Source: Ornithinibacillus sp047228935
GTDB lineage: Bacteria > Bacillota > Bacilli > Bacillales > Amphibacillaceae
Direction: 5' to 3'
Assembly: GCF_047228935.1 (NCBI RefSeq)
Contig: NZ_JBFEGG010000003.1
Span: forward strand, 186,001 to 250,000
DNA: 64,000 nucleotides
Shown piece by piece: positions 41,410-50,020 of this stretch; position 1 is the stretch's first letter, and each line of letters begins with the position of its first letter. The notes beneath the pieces are model-generated. The model saw only the letters and a list, made by a program, of their open reading frames with translations. It searched no databases and had not been told where the DNA came from. Both the position numbers and the translations under genes were made by a program.

Positions 41410-42546
41410 ATGCGTGAAGTCGTTATTGTAGATGCCATCCGAACTGCCGTTGGGAAGAAAAATGGTGCATTATCTGATGTCCACCCGGTTGATTTAGTAG
41501 TGCCGGTCTTAAGAGGTTTAGTGGAAAGGAATAACTTAGACCCGACATTAGTAGAGGATGTAGTTTGTGGCTGTGTCACGATGACAGAGGAGCAGGGTGG
41601 GAATATTGGGAGGATGGCAGTACTAGCTGCTGGTTTTCCTGTAGAGGTCCCAGCCTATTCGCTGAACAGGATGTGTGGCTCTAGTCAGCAAGCTATCCAT
41701 AATGCAGCGCAAACAATTCTTGCTGGGGATAGTGAAATTGTTATAGCTTGTGGTGTGGAAAATATGAGTCGTGTTCAAATGGGTAGTGATTTAGGGGTTT
41801 TTAGTGAACAGTTAATGGATCGTTATAATATCGTTCCTCAAGGATTTTCCGCGGAAATGATTGCATCCCAGTGGGACCTAACGCGTGAGGAATTAGATGA
41901 ATTTTCGTTATTGAGCCATAAGAAGGCAAGAGAGGCAACAGAACAAGGGCTATTTGAAAGAGAAATTATTCCCATCACGCTAGGTAATGGAGAAACATTT
42001 TTTAAAGATGAAGGAATCAGAACGAATACATCCATGGAGAAATTAGCTGAACTCACGCCTTCATTTAATCCAGATGGTGGCGTCGTGACTGCGGGAAATT
42101 CAAGCCAGATTAGTGACGGTGCTGCAGGCGTATTAATGATGACAAAGGATAAAGCCTTAAATCTTGGGTTAAAGCCTCGAGCAAGGATTGTTGCTAGAAC
42201 GGTTGTTGGAGTAGACCCGGTTATGATGTTAACGGGAGTTATACCGGCTACTGAGAAAGTGTTACAAAAGACAGGACTTACTTTAGACCAAATCGATGCC
42301 ATTGAGATAAATGAAGCTTTTGCCTCAGTTGTTAAGGCGTGGGAGAAGGAACTACAGCCTAACCTGTCGAAAGTAAATAGTAGAGGTGGAGCAATTGCGC
42401 TTGGTCATCCACTTGGAGCAAGTGGAGCAAGAATTTTAACCACGTTGTTGCATACATTAGAAGATATAGACGGAAAATTCGGGTTGCAAGTCATGTGTAT
42501 CGGTTTTGGAATGGCAACTGCCACTATTATAGAGAATCTTTCATAA
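41410..42546 (+). CDS. thiolase (acetyl-CoA acyltransferase)
   Basis: A 378-residue type I thiolase. The nucleophile Cys is in NRMCGSSQQAIHNAAQ (about residue 90), the second motif is NEAFASV, the His is in GGAIALGHPLGASGARI, and the second Cys in VMCIGFGMATA. It cleaves the 3-ketoacyl-CoA with CoA. The C-terminal CIGFG rather than CxGGGQG is common in degradative thiolases. It lies 17 bases after the SDR gene with GGAGGTG before ATG, and 13 bases before the second SCP2 gene. Confidence 0.92.
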   Translation: MREVVIVDAIRTAVGKKNGALSDVHPVDLVVPVLRGLVERNNLDPTLVEDVVCGCVTMTEEQGGNIGRMAVLAAGFPVEVPAYSLNRMCGSSQQAIHNAAQTILAGDSEIVIACGVENMSRVQMGSDLGVFSEQLMDRYNIVPQGFSAEMIASQWDLTREELDEFSLLSHKKAREATEQGLFEREIIPITLGNGETFFKDEGIRTNTSMEKLAELTPSFNPDGGVVTAGNSSQISDGAAGVLMMTKDKALNLGLKPRARIVARTVVGVDPVMMLTGVIPATEKVLQKTGLTLDQIDAIEINEAFASVVKAWEKELQPNLSKVNSRGGAIALGHPLGASGARILTTLLHTLEDIDGKFGLQVMCIGFGMATATIIENLS

Positions 42547-42559
42547 GGAGGATTTTTGT

Positions 42560-42907
42560 ATGGACTTTGTTAAACCAAAAACAGCAGATGTGTTTGCTAT
42601 GATTGATGCAGCATTGCATTATGACCCGAATGTAACGAATGGGAAGGAGGGAATATATCAATTTAATTTAACGGGAGACGATGGTGGGACATTCCAAATC
42701 ATGATTGAGCCAGAAGCTGCTCTTGCAATTAAGGGTGAGGAAAAGAAGGCACATGTCGAGCTCACATTAAACTCGGATGATTTTAAAGATTTAGTTGCAG
42801 GTGCATTGAATCCGACTGCAGCATTTATGAGTGGAAAGTTAAAAATTAAAGGGAATATGGGGCTAGCATTGAAACTACAAACCGTACTAAATTCATTTTC
42901 TTTTTGA
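42560..42907 (+). CDS. SCP2 sterol-binding domain protein (second)
   Basis: A 115-residue SCP2 protein. It shares with the first copy the end FMSGKLKIKGNMGLALKLQ, while the rest is clearly diverged: GGTFQIMIEPEAALAIKGEE and ELTLNSDDFKDLVAG. So it is an old duplication, or two dedicated binders for different pathway intermediates. It probably binds acyl-CoA or a hydrophobic chain. AAGGAGG lies before ATG. Confidence 0.88.
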   Translation: MDFVKPKTADVFAMIDAALHYDPNVTNGKEGIYQFNLTGDDGGTFQIMIEPEAALAIKGEEKKAHVELTLNSDDFKDLVAGALNPTAAFMSGKLKIKGNMGLALKLQTVLNSFSF

Positions 42908-42956
42908 TATTACGAAGAAGTATCGAGAGTTAAGAACGATACAAGGAGGTTTTTGA

Positions 42957-44792
42957 ATGAACCCTAGTAATCTAGTAGAAATGCTTTATCAGACGGTTAC
43001 CAAACATTCGGATAAAGATGTCTATATGTGGAAAGAAAATGGCATTTATCAACATATGACTTATAGGGTGTTTTGGGAAAAAATTTATCATGCAGCTTCA
43101 GGATTTAAGGCATTAGGAATTGAACCAGGAGACAAAGTTGCCATACTTTCTAATAGTAACCCGATGTGGGGAATTACCGATTTTGCCCTAGCAAGTATCG
43201 AGGCAATTAGTGTACCGGTTTACCCAACATTACCGCCAGATCAGGTTGCCTATATATTAGAGAATTCAGATGCACGAGCAGTTGTAGTCGAAAATGAGGA
43301 ACAGAGGCAAAAGGTTATTGCCGGTGGCGTACAACTAGACTATGTCATTACGATTTATCCAGAAGCAGAGTTCTCAGTAGGTGGCGAGCTTTCGTTCGAA
43401 AATTTTGAAGGAATTGGAAAAGAAAACTTGATTCCTGACTGGGAAGAAATTTGGAAGCAAATTAGTAAGGATCAGCTTGCAACAATTATTTATACATCTG
43501 GTACAACTGGTAAACCAAAAGGCACGATGCTCACTCACGGAAACTTTTTATCTAATGTAGAAGCAGTGAAGTTTTGGTTTATTGAGCTGCTTCCTGAAGA
43601 TTTAGCTCTCTCGTATTTGCCTTTGTCCCACGTTTTTGAACGAATGGCAGGACATTATACTTTACTCTCAGTTGGAACAACAATTGCTTATGCCGAAAGT
43701 ATTGAAACAATACAAGATAATTTAGTCGAAGTCAAACCAACGATTATGACAAGTGTTCCACGTTTATTTGAGAAGGTATATGCAAAAGTACTGGATGAAA
43801 TAAACGGTGGATCTGCCTTGAAGAAGAAGATATTCAATTGGGCTGTTGAAGTGGGAAAGGAACGGTATGATTTGTATTTAAATTCTTCTGTTCAGGATCT
43901 AGCTTTAGGTGAATCAATGCCAAGAAGCTTTGCTAGAAAATGGCAATTAGCGGACCGTCTAGTTTACCGAAAAGTAAAAGAAAAGCTCGGAGGTCGTCTT
44001 CGTGGTTTAGTATCCGGTGGCGGTACATTAAATCCAGATATAGCACGTTTCTTTTGGGCGCTTGATATGCCAATACTTGAAGGGTATGGACTTACAGAAA
44101 CATCCCCAGTTATTACGTTAAATCCAATGCTCCGTTCTAAAGTAGGTACAGTCGGTAAAGTATTACCAAATTTAGAAGTAAAGCTTGCGGAAGATGGAGA
44201 AGTACTAGTAAAAGGACCAAGTGTCATGAAGGGTTACTATAAAAACGACGCTGCCACAGTGGAAACCTTTGAAGGCGAGTGGTTTAAGACTGGAGATATT
44301 GGTGAGTGGTCAGAGGATAACTATTTAAAGATCATTGATCGTAAAAAAAGGATTCTCGTTCTATCAACTGGAAAAAATGTTGCTCCTCAACCAATTGAAA
44401 ACGCTATCAATGAGAGCCCATATATTGAGCAATCGTTAATAGTTGGTGATAATCGAAAGTTTATAATGTGTCTAATTAACCCTGATTATGAAAATCTGCT
44501 ACCATGGGCAAAGAAAAATGGTGCGCGATCTGAATCATTAGAGGAAATTTGCCGTTATAAAATAGTAAAAGACTTGCTACAGAAAGAAGTTATGGAACGA
44601 ACGAAGCGATTTGCTAAATTTGAACAACCGAAGAAGATTGTTATTGTTAGTGATCCTTGGACAGTCAATGGTGGGGAGCTAACACCAAAGATGTCGCTTA
44701 GGATTAATGTGATCCAGGAAAAATATAAGGATTTGATAGAGGAAAGTTACCAGGAGGCGGAATTGGCTAAGGTGGAGGTAGTGGGTAATTAA
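42957..44792 (+). CDS. long-chain acyl-CoA synthetase (AMP-forming)
   Basis: A 611-residue adenylate-forming enzyme of the FAA1/FadD15 branch. The ATP loop is IIYTSGTTGKPKGTM (about residues 176-190), then YLPLSHVFERM, the motif GGGTLNPDIARFFWALDMPILEGYGLTE, and WFKTGDIGEW with the conserved Asp. The long insert between residues 280 and 340 is usual in this branch. It activates a fatty or other lipophilic acid with CoA, giving the substrate of the preceding enzymes. CAAGGAGG precedes ATG. It is last in the operon. Confidence 0.92.
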   Translation: MNPSNLVEMLYQTVTKHSDKDVYMWKENGIYQHMTYRVFWEKIYHAASGFKALGIEPGDKVAILSNSNPMWGITDFALASIEAISVPVYPTLPPDQVAYILENSDARAVVVENEEQRQKVIAGGVQLDYVITIYPEAEFSVGGELSFENFEGIGKENLIPDWEEIWKQISKDQLATIIYTSGTTGKPKGTMLTHGNFLSNVEAVKFWFIELLPEDLALSYLPLSHVFERMAGHYTLLSVGTTIAYAESIETIQDNLVEVKPTIMTSVPRLFEKVYAKVLDEINGGSALKKKIFNWAVEVGKERYDLYLNSSVQDLALGESMPRSFARKWQLADRLVYRKVKEKLGGRLRGLVSGGGTLNPDIARFFWALDMPILEGYGLTETSPVITLNPMLRSKVGTVGKVLPNLEVKLAEDGEVLVKGPSVMKGYYKNDAATVETFEGEWFKTGDIGEWSEDNYLKIIDRKKRILVLSTGKNVAPQPIENAINESPYIEQSLIVGDNRKFIMCLINPDYENLLPWAKKNGARSESLEEICRYKIVKDLLQKEVMERTKRFAKFEQPKKIVIVSDPWTVNGGELTPKMSLRINVIQEKYKDLIEESYQEAELAKVEVVGN

Positions 44793-44808
44793 TTTGTTCG
44801 TTTAATAG

Positions 44809-44898
44809 CATCAACCATTTTGCACGACTTTCAACCGTTCTTGCGAAATCATCAACTATTTTATAAAAACATCAACGGTTTTTACGAAATATCAACCA
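44809..44898. repeat. Short array, five units of about 20.5 nt
   Basis: The word TCAAC occurs at 44811, 44831, 44852, 44872 and 44892, each mostly preceded by CA or A and followed by a T-rich stretch and RCGAAA (as in CATCAACGGTTTTTACGAAA). Spacing is 20, 21, 20, 20, about two helical turns. It lies just after the acyl-CoA synthetase stop, before the terminator hairpin. Confidence 0.65.
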
Positions 44899-44930
44899 AA
44901 ATAAGGAGCTCCTAGAAGCTCCTTATTTCA
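44899..44930. terminator. Bidirectional terminator
   Basis: AAATAAGGAGCT (44899-44910) pairs with AGCTCCTTATTT (44917-44928), six-base loop. The right arm overlaps the stop codon of the minus-strand regulator gene, so it probably ends both the degradation operon and that gene. Confidence 0.85.
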
Positions 44931-46418
44931 TTCTATCAGCCCTTCTCGTAATGCACGAGCGACTGCTTCCGTTCGGTTTCTAGCATCCATTTTTTGCATA
45001 ATCGCAGAGACGTAGTCGCGAACCGTATATTCACTTAAATTTAAGAAACTGGCAGCTTCGGTTGTAGAGTATCCCTCAGCCATTAAATGTAAAACTTCAA
45101 TTTCTCTTGGTGTGAGGTTAATTTCCTCAGTAGGTGGTTTTTCTTCTTGAGATGAAAATTTAGCTAGAATCTCTCCTGCGCTTTGTCCAAACTTGATTAA
45201 TGCAGTAAAGGTTTCTTGGCCGACTTTAAAGTATTTACTGGGGCCTTGGTCAAGTATAGCAGCACCTAATAGCTTATTGTTGGAAGCTAAAAAGATAGGT
45301 GCAATGATGACAGAGCGTAAATTAAATTGTTTTATATAATGGCTTGGAAATCCTACTTCGGCATTTTTTATGTAAATTGGTTGAAGGTAGTCTAGACTTT
45401 TTCCGAATAGTTCTAGAATCTGGAGATTGTTTTGGATGATTGGTAAATTACTAATATCTTCGGTAATGTTTTGAATCGCACTATTATCTAAGTGATGCCC
45501 AAATAAACCAATGCCCATCTGTTTATCCATGGAGTAAGAGAATAGTGCACATCTTTCAAATGGTAAATAGTTTACAAACCCGGCAGTAATGTTTTCCACT
45601 GCTTCAGGATAATTACGGGAGCGAAGGATAGTTTCATTAAACATAATCACAGAGTCTTTCCATTGTTGATCTTGTTTTGTCACACTAAACGATTCTTTCC
45701 CATTTTGGAAAACTTGTAACGCATAGGAAACAAACGGTACGACATGGGTACCGTCCTCTTTTTGGACACAAATAAGAATGGTAATATCCTCATATGGTAC
45801 AGGGAAAACCGTATATTTAAGTCTTTCCTCAGCTGACATTTGGTCAAGCAAAAGTTCAGATAAACCGTAAATCGTATTTGATTTTACATGGTCATTACCA
45901 TGCAGTAAATCCGGGCTTAAATGATTAAACCACTTCTCAGCAACAAATTGGTGATTTCGTTTTACGGCAATAGCAGTCCAAATAATTGGCAATTGATTTG
46001 ATGAAACTAGATTTTGTAGGAAAGAATCAATGGCAAAATATTGCTGGTATGGTTGAGCAAGTACTTCCTCACTCAATTTGATAAAGACATATTGGATTGC
46101 TTGATGATGTTTGTGAGAAAACTCCTCATTCTGTTGAATTACTTTATGAACCGCATTTTCTAATAATGTAATAATAAATTTATTTGTTTGGAATGAAACT
46201 GTTAATGATTTTGTTTTGTTTTTTTCTGGAGAGGAAAAGAGTCTCTTTGAAAAATAGTGAATAGTCTCTTCAATGTTTTTCGGTAATCTGTCTCTAGATA
46301 GATTAAGCCTTGCAGTAACTGTATTCCACTCCTCAATAATTTCTTCTTTATGATTTTGGATTAATGTTAAACCATTTTTAAAAATATTATTCATTTGTTC
46401 TTGTAATGTATAGGACAT
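44928..46418 (-). CDS. LuxR family regulator with GAF-like sensor region
   Basis: A 496-residue regulator. The C-terminal HTH is LTPREIEVLHLMAEGYSTTEAA, then LNLSEYTVRDYVSAIMQKM (about residues 432-480), classic LuxR/NarL type. The middle, about residues 270-410 (FERCALFSYSMD, RSVIIAPIFLASNNKLLGAAIL), looks like a GAF domain. The first 200 residues are helical and unrecognised. I start it at 46418, six bases after AAAGGAGTG. It adjoins the acyl-CoA operon (tail-to-tail) and is divergent from the DUF6230-like cluster; it could regulate either. Confidence 0.8.
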   Translation of the reverse strand: MSYTLQEQMNNIFKNGLTLIQNHKEEIIEEWNTVTARLNLSRDRLPKNIEETIHYFSKRLFSSPEKNKTKSLTVSFQTNKFIITLLENAVHKVIQQNEEFSHKHHQAIQYVFIKLSEEVLAQPYQQYFAIDSFLQNLVSSNQLPIIWTAIAVKRNHQFVAEKWFNHLSPDLLHGNDHVKSNTIYGLSELLLDQMSAEERLKYTVFPVPYEDITILICVQKEDGTHVVPFVSYALQVFQNGKESFSVTKQDQQWKDSVIMFNETILRSRNYPEAVENITAGFVNYLPFERCALFSYSMDKQMGIGLFGHHLDNSAIQNITEDISNLPIIQNNLQILELFGKSLDYLQPIYIKNAEVGFPSHYIKQFNLRSVIIAPIFLASNNKLLGAAILDQGPSKYFKVGQETFTALIKFGQSAGEILAKFSSQEEKPPTEEINLTPREIEVLHLMAEGYSTTEAASFLNLSEYTVRDYVSAIMQKMDARNRTEAVARALREGLIE

Positions 46419-46508
46419 TTTATTCACTCCTTTCCCTTATAAGTATTCGTTAATATTGCGTTTTATCCTATATATATATAGTTGTCTGTATTATAATGAT
46501 TCGGTGTA

Positions 46509-46572
46509 TTTACTCATTTTAAGGGTATTTACGAGTAAAATAGGTTGAATATTGTGAAAGAACGGGTATAAA
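46509..46572 (+). promoter_or_regulatory. Inverted repeat and candidate SigB promoter before the DUF6230-like operon
   Basis: TTTACTC (46509-46515) and GAGTAAA (46533-46539) are perfect inverted repeats 17 bases apart, a possible operator for the divergent LuxR-type gene. Just after, GTTGAA (46544-46549), 14 bases and GGGTAT (46564-46569) match the SigB consensus GTTTAA-N12 to 15-GGGTAT in 11 of 12 positions. A SigA reading (TTGAAT, 16 bases, TATAAA) overlaps it. The rest of the 364-base gap is AT-rich with a 5' leader of about 200 bases. Confidence 0.5.
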
Positions 46573-46782
46573 TACTTTTATTCATATATAAATTGCCTAT
46601 GATTGTAGGGTACTAAATCTAAAAATTCTGAATTAAAATAAAAGCAATAAAAACTTCAATCGCTATTTTTTTGAGATGTATTGTAAGCGTTATCAGGTTG
46701 GCCGGGGAGGTGTTCATAAGGGACGAAGCTTTTCTGTTTGGAATTTCTAGATTGCTATAAATGAAAAAATGAGGTGAATTTT

Positions 46783-47391
46783 TTGAAAAGGGAAGAAAAA
46801 ATTGTAGTTGGAAAAACGAAGAAAAAGAGGTTTTTGATTGCTTTGGTGTCAGGATTTTTAGCATTCGGTGGATTGATAGCGGGATTTGGATTTACTGGAA
46901 CGGCATTTGCTTTACCTTTGGGTGGAATAGGGGATTTCTATGTTGAGTTCGATGAATTAAATGGAACAGAGTTTCAATTATTACCGCATGTAGGGGAGAC
47001 AGGAAATTCAAATGCAGAGCCAATGGTCCGGAATAAGATGGATAAAGTGGTTATAACGAACTTGCATATATATAAAGACTTAGAACTGCCAGGGATCGGG
47101 TGGGTAAGATTCCATATTCATTCAACAGGACCCACGAATATTACAGGATTGATCCATGATGCAAGACTAATTGAAGCAGATTTAAGCTTTGATAATTTGG
47201 AAATTGAGGAAAAGAACACAGCAGAATTCTCGAAAAACTGGTCACAAAATGCATTAACAATCAATATTAAAGATGCAAAAATCGTAACGGATTACTTATT
47301 CCAAACCGTAGTTAGTCTAGAAGGGGCAAAAATATCTGCTGAACGAATTGAAGGGCCAGATATGACAACATTTCCTAGTAGTGAAAAGTAA
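46783..47391 (+). CDS. exported DUF6230-like protein
   Basis: A 202-residue protein with a basic start (KREEKIVVGKTKKKR), a hydrophobic signal or anchor at about residues 17-43 ending in GTAFALP, then a beta-rich domain to the end. That domain alternates strands and Gly/Asn turns (VVITNLHIYKDLELPGIGW, HSTGPTNITGLIHDARLIE). It resembles the DUF6230 family, known to me from actinobacteria and some bacilli, where it is found beside DUF6114 genes. Function unknown. I start it at TTG 46783, six bases after GAGGTG; the upstream GTG would use up the ribosome site. It is the first of three exported or membrane genes. Confidence 0.7.
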   Translation: MKREEKIVVGKTKKKRFLIALVSGFLAFGGLIAGFGFTGTAFALPLGGIGDFYVEFDELNGTEFQLLPHVGETGNSNAEPMVRNKMDKVVITNLHIYKDLELPGIGWVRFHIHSTGPTNITGLIHDARLIEADLSFDNLEIEEKNTAEFSKNWSQNALTINIKDAKIVTDYLFQTVVSLEGAKISAERIEGPDMTTFPSSEK

Positions 47392-47421
47392 TCCTCAGGG
47401 CTTAAGAGGAAGGGGATAGCG

Positions 47422-47895
47422 ATGAGCCGAAAAGAAAAAAAGGAGCTTAAAAAACAGGAGAAACAAGAGAAAAAGTTCGCAAAAGTAATAGAGGGAAGCA
47501 AATTTAAGCAGTGGAGAAGTAGACGACCATTTTGGGGGGCAACATTAACGATACTTGCTGGTCTTATGATACTTTACATTCCATTACAGCTATATGCAAT
47601 AGCATTTATTCCAGGTAGCTTAGTATTTGTTGGTTTTATTTTTGGCGGACTAGTATTGATTATTGGAATTTGTGAATTTCTCTACCCACAGCTTTCTACT
47701 TTCTTTGGGATAGCCACGATTTTTTTATCGGTATTATCGATAATGGGAGCATTAGGTGGATTTTTAATCGGTACGCTCATCGGAATAGTTGCCGGTGCTA
47801 TGAACATTGCTTGGGATAAGGAAGAGATAGATTTGGATACGTGGGAAAGAAATAGGAAGCAAGAAAAAGCGGCTGAAGTATATGAAGCTGTTTAG
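47422..47895 (+). CDS. DUF6114-like membrane protein
   Basis: A 157-residue protein. Residues 1-35 are very rich in Lys, Glu and Arg (MSRKEKKELKKQEKQEKKF), then come WRSRRPFWGATLTILAGL and four hydrophobic helices (about 41-60, 65-90, 95-115, 117-135) and an acidic tail. The RRPFWGA start of the first helix and four-helix arrangement fit DUF6114. It lies 30 bases after the DUF6230-like gene; the same pair is known side by side in streptomycetes. It probably forms the membrane part of a complex with the two exported neighbours. No activity known. Confidence 0.7.
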   Translation: MSRKEKKELKKQEKQEKKFAKVIEGSKFKQWRSRRPFWGATLTILAGLMILYIPLQLYAIAFIPGSLVFVGFIFGGLVLIIGICEFLYPQLSTFFGIATIFLSVLSIMGALGGFLIGTLIGIVAGAMNIAWDKEEIDLDTWERNRKQEKAAEVYEAV

Positions 47896-47926
47896 AGGAG
47901 AGCTTTCAGTAGCAAGGAGAATTCAA

Positions 47927-49603
47927 ATGAAAATAAAACGGAAGCATAGGAAAGTTTTTTATTTCAGTTTGATTCCCCTATTATTGGTTAGTCTTGTTTT
48001 TTCACCAATTAGCCAAGTTTTTGCTAATAATAAAGGGAGTGCAGTAGAAAATAGTGGTGGCTTTATTATTGAATCTGCTAAAGTAGACGGTTCAATGGAT
48101 TTAGTTGGTGCATTAACAGGAAATATTACCATTTGGGAAGGAGAAATACACGGTCTGACCATAGTGAAAGTGTTAGAGCGTGGAGAAGGTCATGAACCAC
48201 TGGTAGTTAAAATTACAGCACCAGGACCGATTCCAGTTAAGAACTTAAATGCTCAAACGGTTAATAATGAGTTACCAAACATTGGAGGATTATGTGAGCC
48301 AGGTCAATTAGGCTGGGTTTGTATGGAAAATGTCGTGATGAATGTTGAGGAGCAATTTGTCGAAAATATCTCATTAGCAAATGCTAGTATTCATACGTGT
48401 TATCTCAGTGAATGTGGCTCACTTCCAGAATATAATCCTCTACTTAGTATTGAGGAACTAGAAGAACTTCTACATGGCAAAGATGATGAAGGAAAGCTTG
48501 AAGAGATAATAGAGCTAATTGAAGAACAGGAAGTAAATTTAGAACGATTAAAAAAACTATTAGCAGGTACCGCAGATATCTTGAATGAGTTAGTAAATCA
48601 AGATTATGTTGGGAAGTTGGAGGAGCTTTTGGTAGAAATAGAAGATTCGATCACTAGTAAACTTGGTCTTGATAAAATCCTTCCAGACTATAACAATCTA
48701 ACTGCTGCGTTAGATTATGTGGAAACCAAATTGGCAACTTCAATAGACTCATTAGCAGATAGCGAAATCGTCATAAAAGAAATGGAAGCTTCCATACCAA
48801 AGATTGAGGAAAAATTAACAGATTACGAAAATCAGAATAAAGAACAGATAAAATTGGAGAAGCAATTTGGTGTTTTTTCACAGATAATCCAGCTTGCTGA
48901 GCGGCAAAAAGAAGGAGAAGAGATTGCATATGAGTTAGCAGTTCTAAAAGAGTCAAATGAAAATGAAGAAAGCATCAATGGATTAAAATCAAGCCTTAAT
49001 GTACTGAAAGAACGACTGGATGATCAGAAGGAAATTTTTGAAAAGCTGAGTAGTGATGCTGAGGAATTAGAAGTTGAGGAGCAGAATCTTATTGAAGAGG
49101 CAAATCGATTAAAAACGTTGCTAGAACAGCTTGGTCTAAATGAAGATACTGAGGATGGTATGTTGGATACAGTACAGGACGAAATATTAGATCCAGTACT
49201 AGATCCGGTGCAAGAAAATGTTCTTGACCCAGTACAGGAAGATGTTTTAAATCCGATATTGGATAACGTAGAAGAAAATATATTGAATCCTGTAAAAGAA
49301 AAGGTAGTAGCCCCGATAAAAGAGGAAGTGTTAGACCCAATACTTGACCCAGTAACAGGAAAACTTATTGATCCAGTTACTGGGCAGGTGATTGTTTTAG
49401 TGTTAGACCCTGTTACGAATGAATTATTAGATCCAATTACGGAAGAAGTAATTGAACCGATAGTGATGCCGTTAACTGGTAGGATAGTTCACCCAGAAAC
49501 AGGCGAGGTCGTGAAACACGTATTAGATCCGGTTACCGGTGAACTATTAGATCCAAAGACAGATGGCTTATTGAAGAAGATACTAGGGATACTACTTCCT
49601 TAA
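47927..49603 (+). CDS. exported coiled-coil protein with Asp-Pro-Val/Thr-Gly repeats
   Basis: A 558-residue secreted protein. Signal peptide: basic start, hydrophobic core, cleavage after QVFA (residue 33). Residues 34-165 form a beta-rich domain like that of the DUF6230-like neighbour (GSMDLVGALTGNITIWEGEI), with four Cys between about 120 and 165. Residues about 180-415 are a Glu/Lys/Leu coiled coil. From about 417, short units repeat DPV: EEILDPV-type first, then LDPVTGKLIDPVTGQV and LDPVTGELLDPKTDG, much like plakin repeats. No LPXTG or membrane anchor follows. Start ATG 47927, seven bases after AAGGAG; an upstream ATG overlaps the previous gene. Confidence 0.75.
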   Translation: MKIKRKHRKVFYFSLIPLLLVSLVFSPISQVFANNKGSAVENSGGFIIESAKVDGSMDLVGALTGNITIWEGEIHGLTIVKVLERGEGHEPLVVKITAPGPIPVKNLNAQTVNNELPNIGGLCEPGQLGWVCMENVVMNVEEQFVENISLANASIHTCYLSECGSLPEYNPLLSIEELEELLHGKDDEGKLEEIIELIEEQEVNLERLKKLLAGTADILNELVNQDYVGKLEELLVEIEDSITSKLGLDKILPDYNNLTAALDYVETKLATSIDSLADSEIVIKEMEASIPKIEEKLTDYENQNKEQIKLEKQFGVFSQIIQLAERQKEGEEIAYELAVLKESNENEESINGLKSSLNVLKERLDDQKEIFEKLSSDAEELEVEEQNLIEEANRLKTLLEQLGLNEDTEDGMLDTVQDEILDPVLDPVQENVLDPVQEDVLNPILDNVEENILNPVKEKVVAPIKEEVLDPILDPVTGKLIDPVTGQVIVLVLDPVTNELLDPITEEVIEPIVMPLTGRIVHPETGEVVKHVLDPVTGELLDPKTDGLLKKILGILLP

Positions 49604-49613
49604 GTTAATGAAA

Positions 49614-50020
49614 GAGGTTGGGACATAACAAAATTGTACAAAAGTAAAGCCGAATGATTCACCATACTAGCACCGGAAATATACGGAGACTCCAGCGGGA
49701 GGAAAGGCATCGGTGAGACCCCGAGTATGCACCTGCGTCTGCTAGTAATGCTACGCAGCAGGTTTCCTCGGTGCAAGGCTACAGAGAAGATTATTCAAGT
49801 AGCAGCCTGGCTCACCAGCCGCCCTCGGCAAAGAAGACACAGCGAGGTTCTTTCGAGCTGATGTCGCACTTGTACTGTGAGGTGCAAAGAAGACACAGCG
49901 AGGTCTTTTCGAGCAGATGTCGCACTTGTGCTGGAAGTGAAAGCGCAGTATATTTCCGGTGCGTCGTAGGTGCACTACATTCGGTTATTCGTTTGACTAA
50001 AAAACTTTTGTCTCAGCCTC
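49614..50020. repeat. Modular inverted-repeat element, copy 2 (long form)
   Basis: Outer arms GAGGTTGGGACATAA (49614 on) and TTTTGTCTCAGCCTC (to 50020) are inverted; inner arms CACCGGAAATATAC (49671-49684) and GTATATTTCCGGTG (49948-49961) are perfect. Inside lies the cassette shared with copy 1, and a duplicated block of about 49 bases (49828-49876 and 49884-49932, spacing 56) starting GCAAAGAAGACAC. The element begins 10 bases after a stop codon and its end touches the stop of the convergent yyaL gene, so it serves as a bidirectional terminator. No coding capacity. Confidence 0.88.

Noticed and set aside
49180..49590. LPXTG-type sorting signal or collagen-like repeat in the DPV protein
   Set aside because: The PxTG units lack the LPXTG order plus a hydrophobic tail and basic end, and no Gly-x-y periodicity is present.
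49614..50020. Insertion sequence
   Set aside because: Inverted ends are present, but no transposase or clear target-site duplication is seen in any of the three copies.
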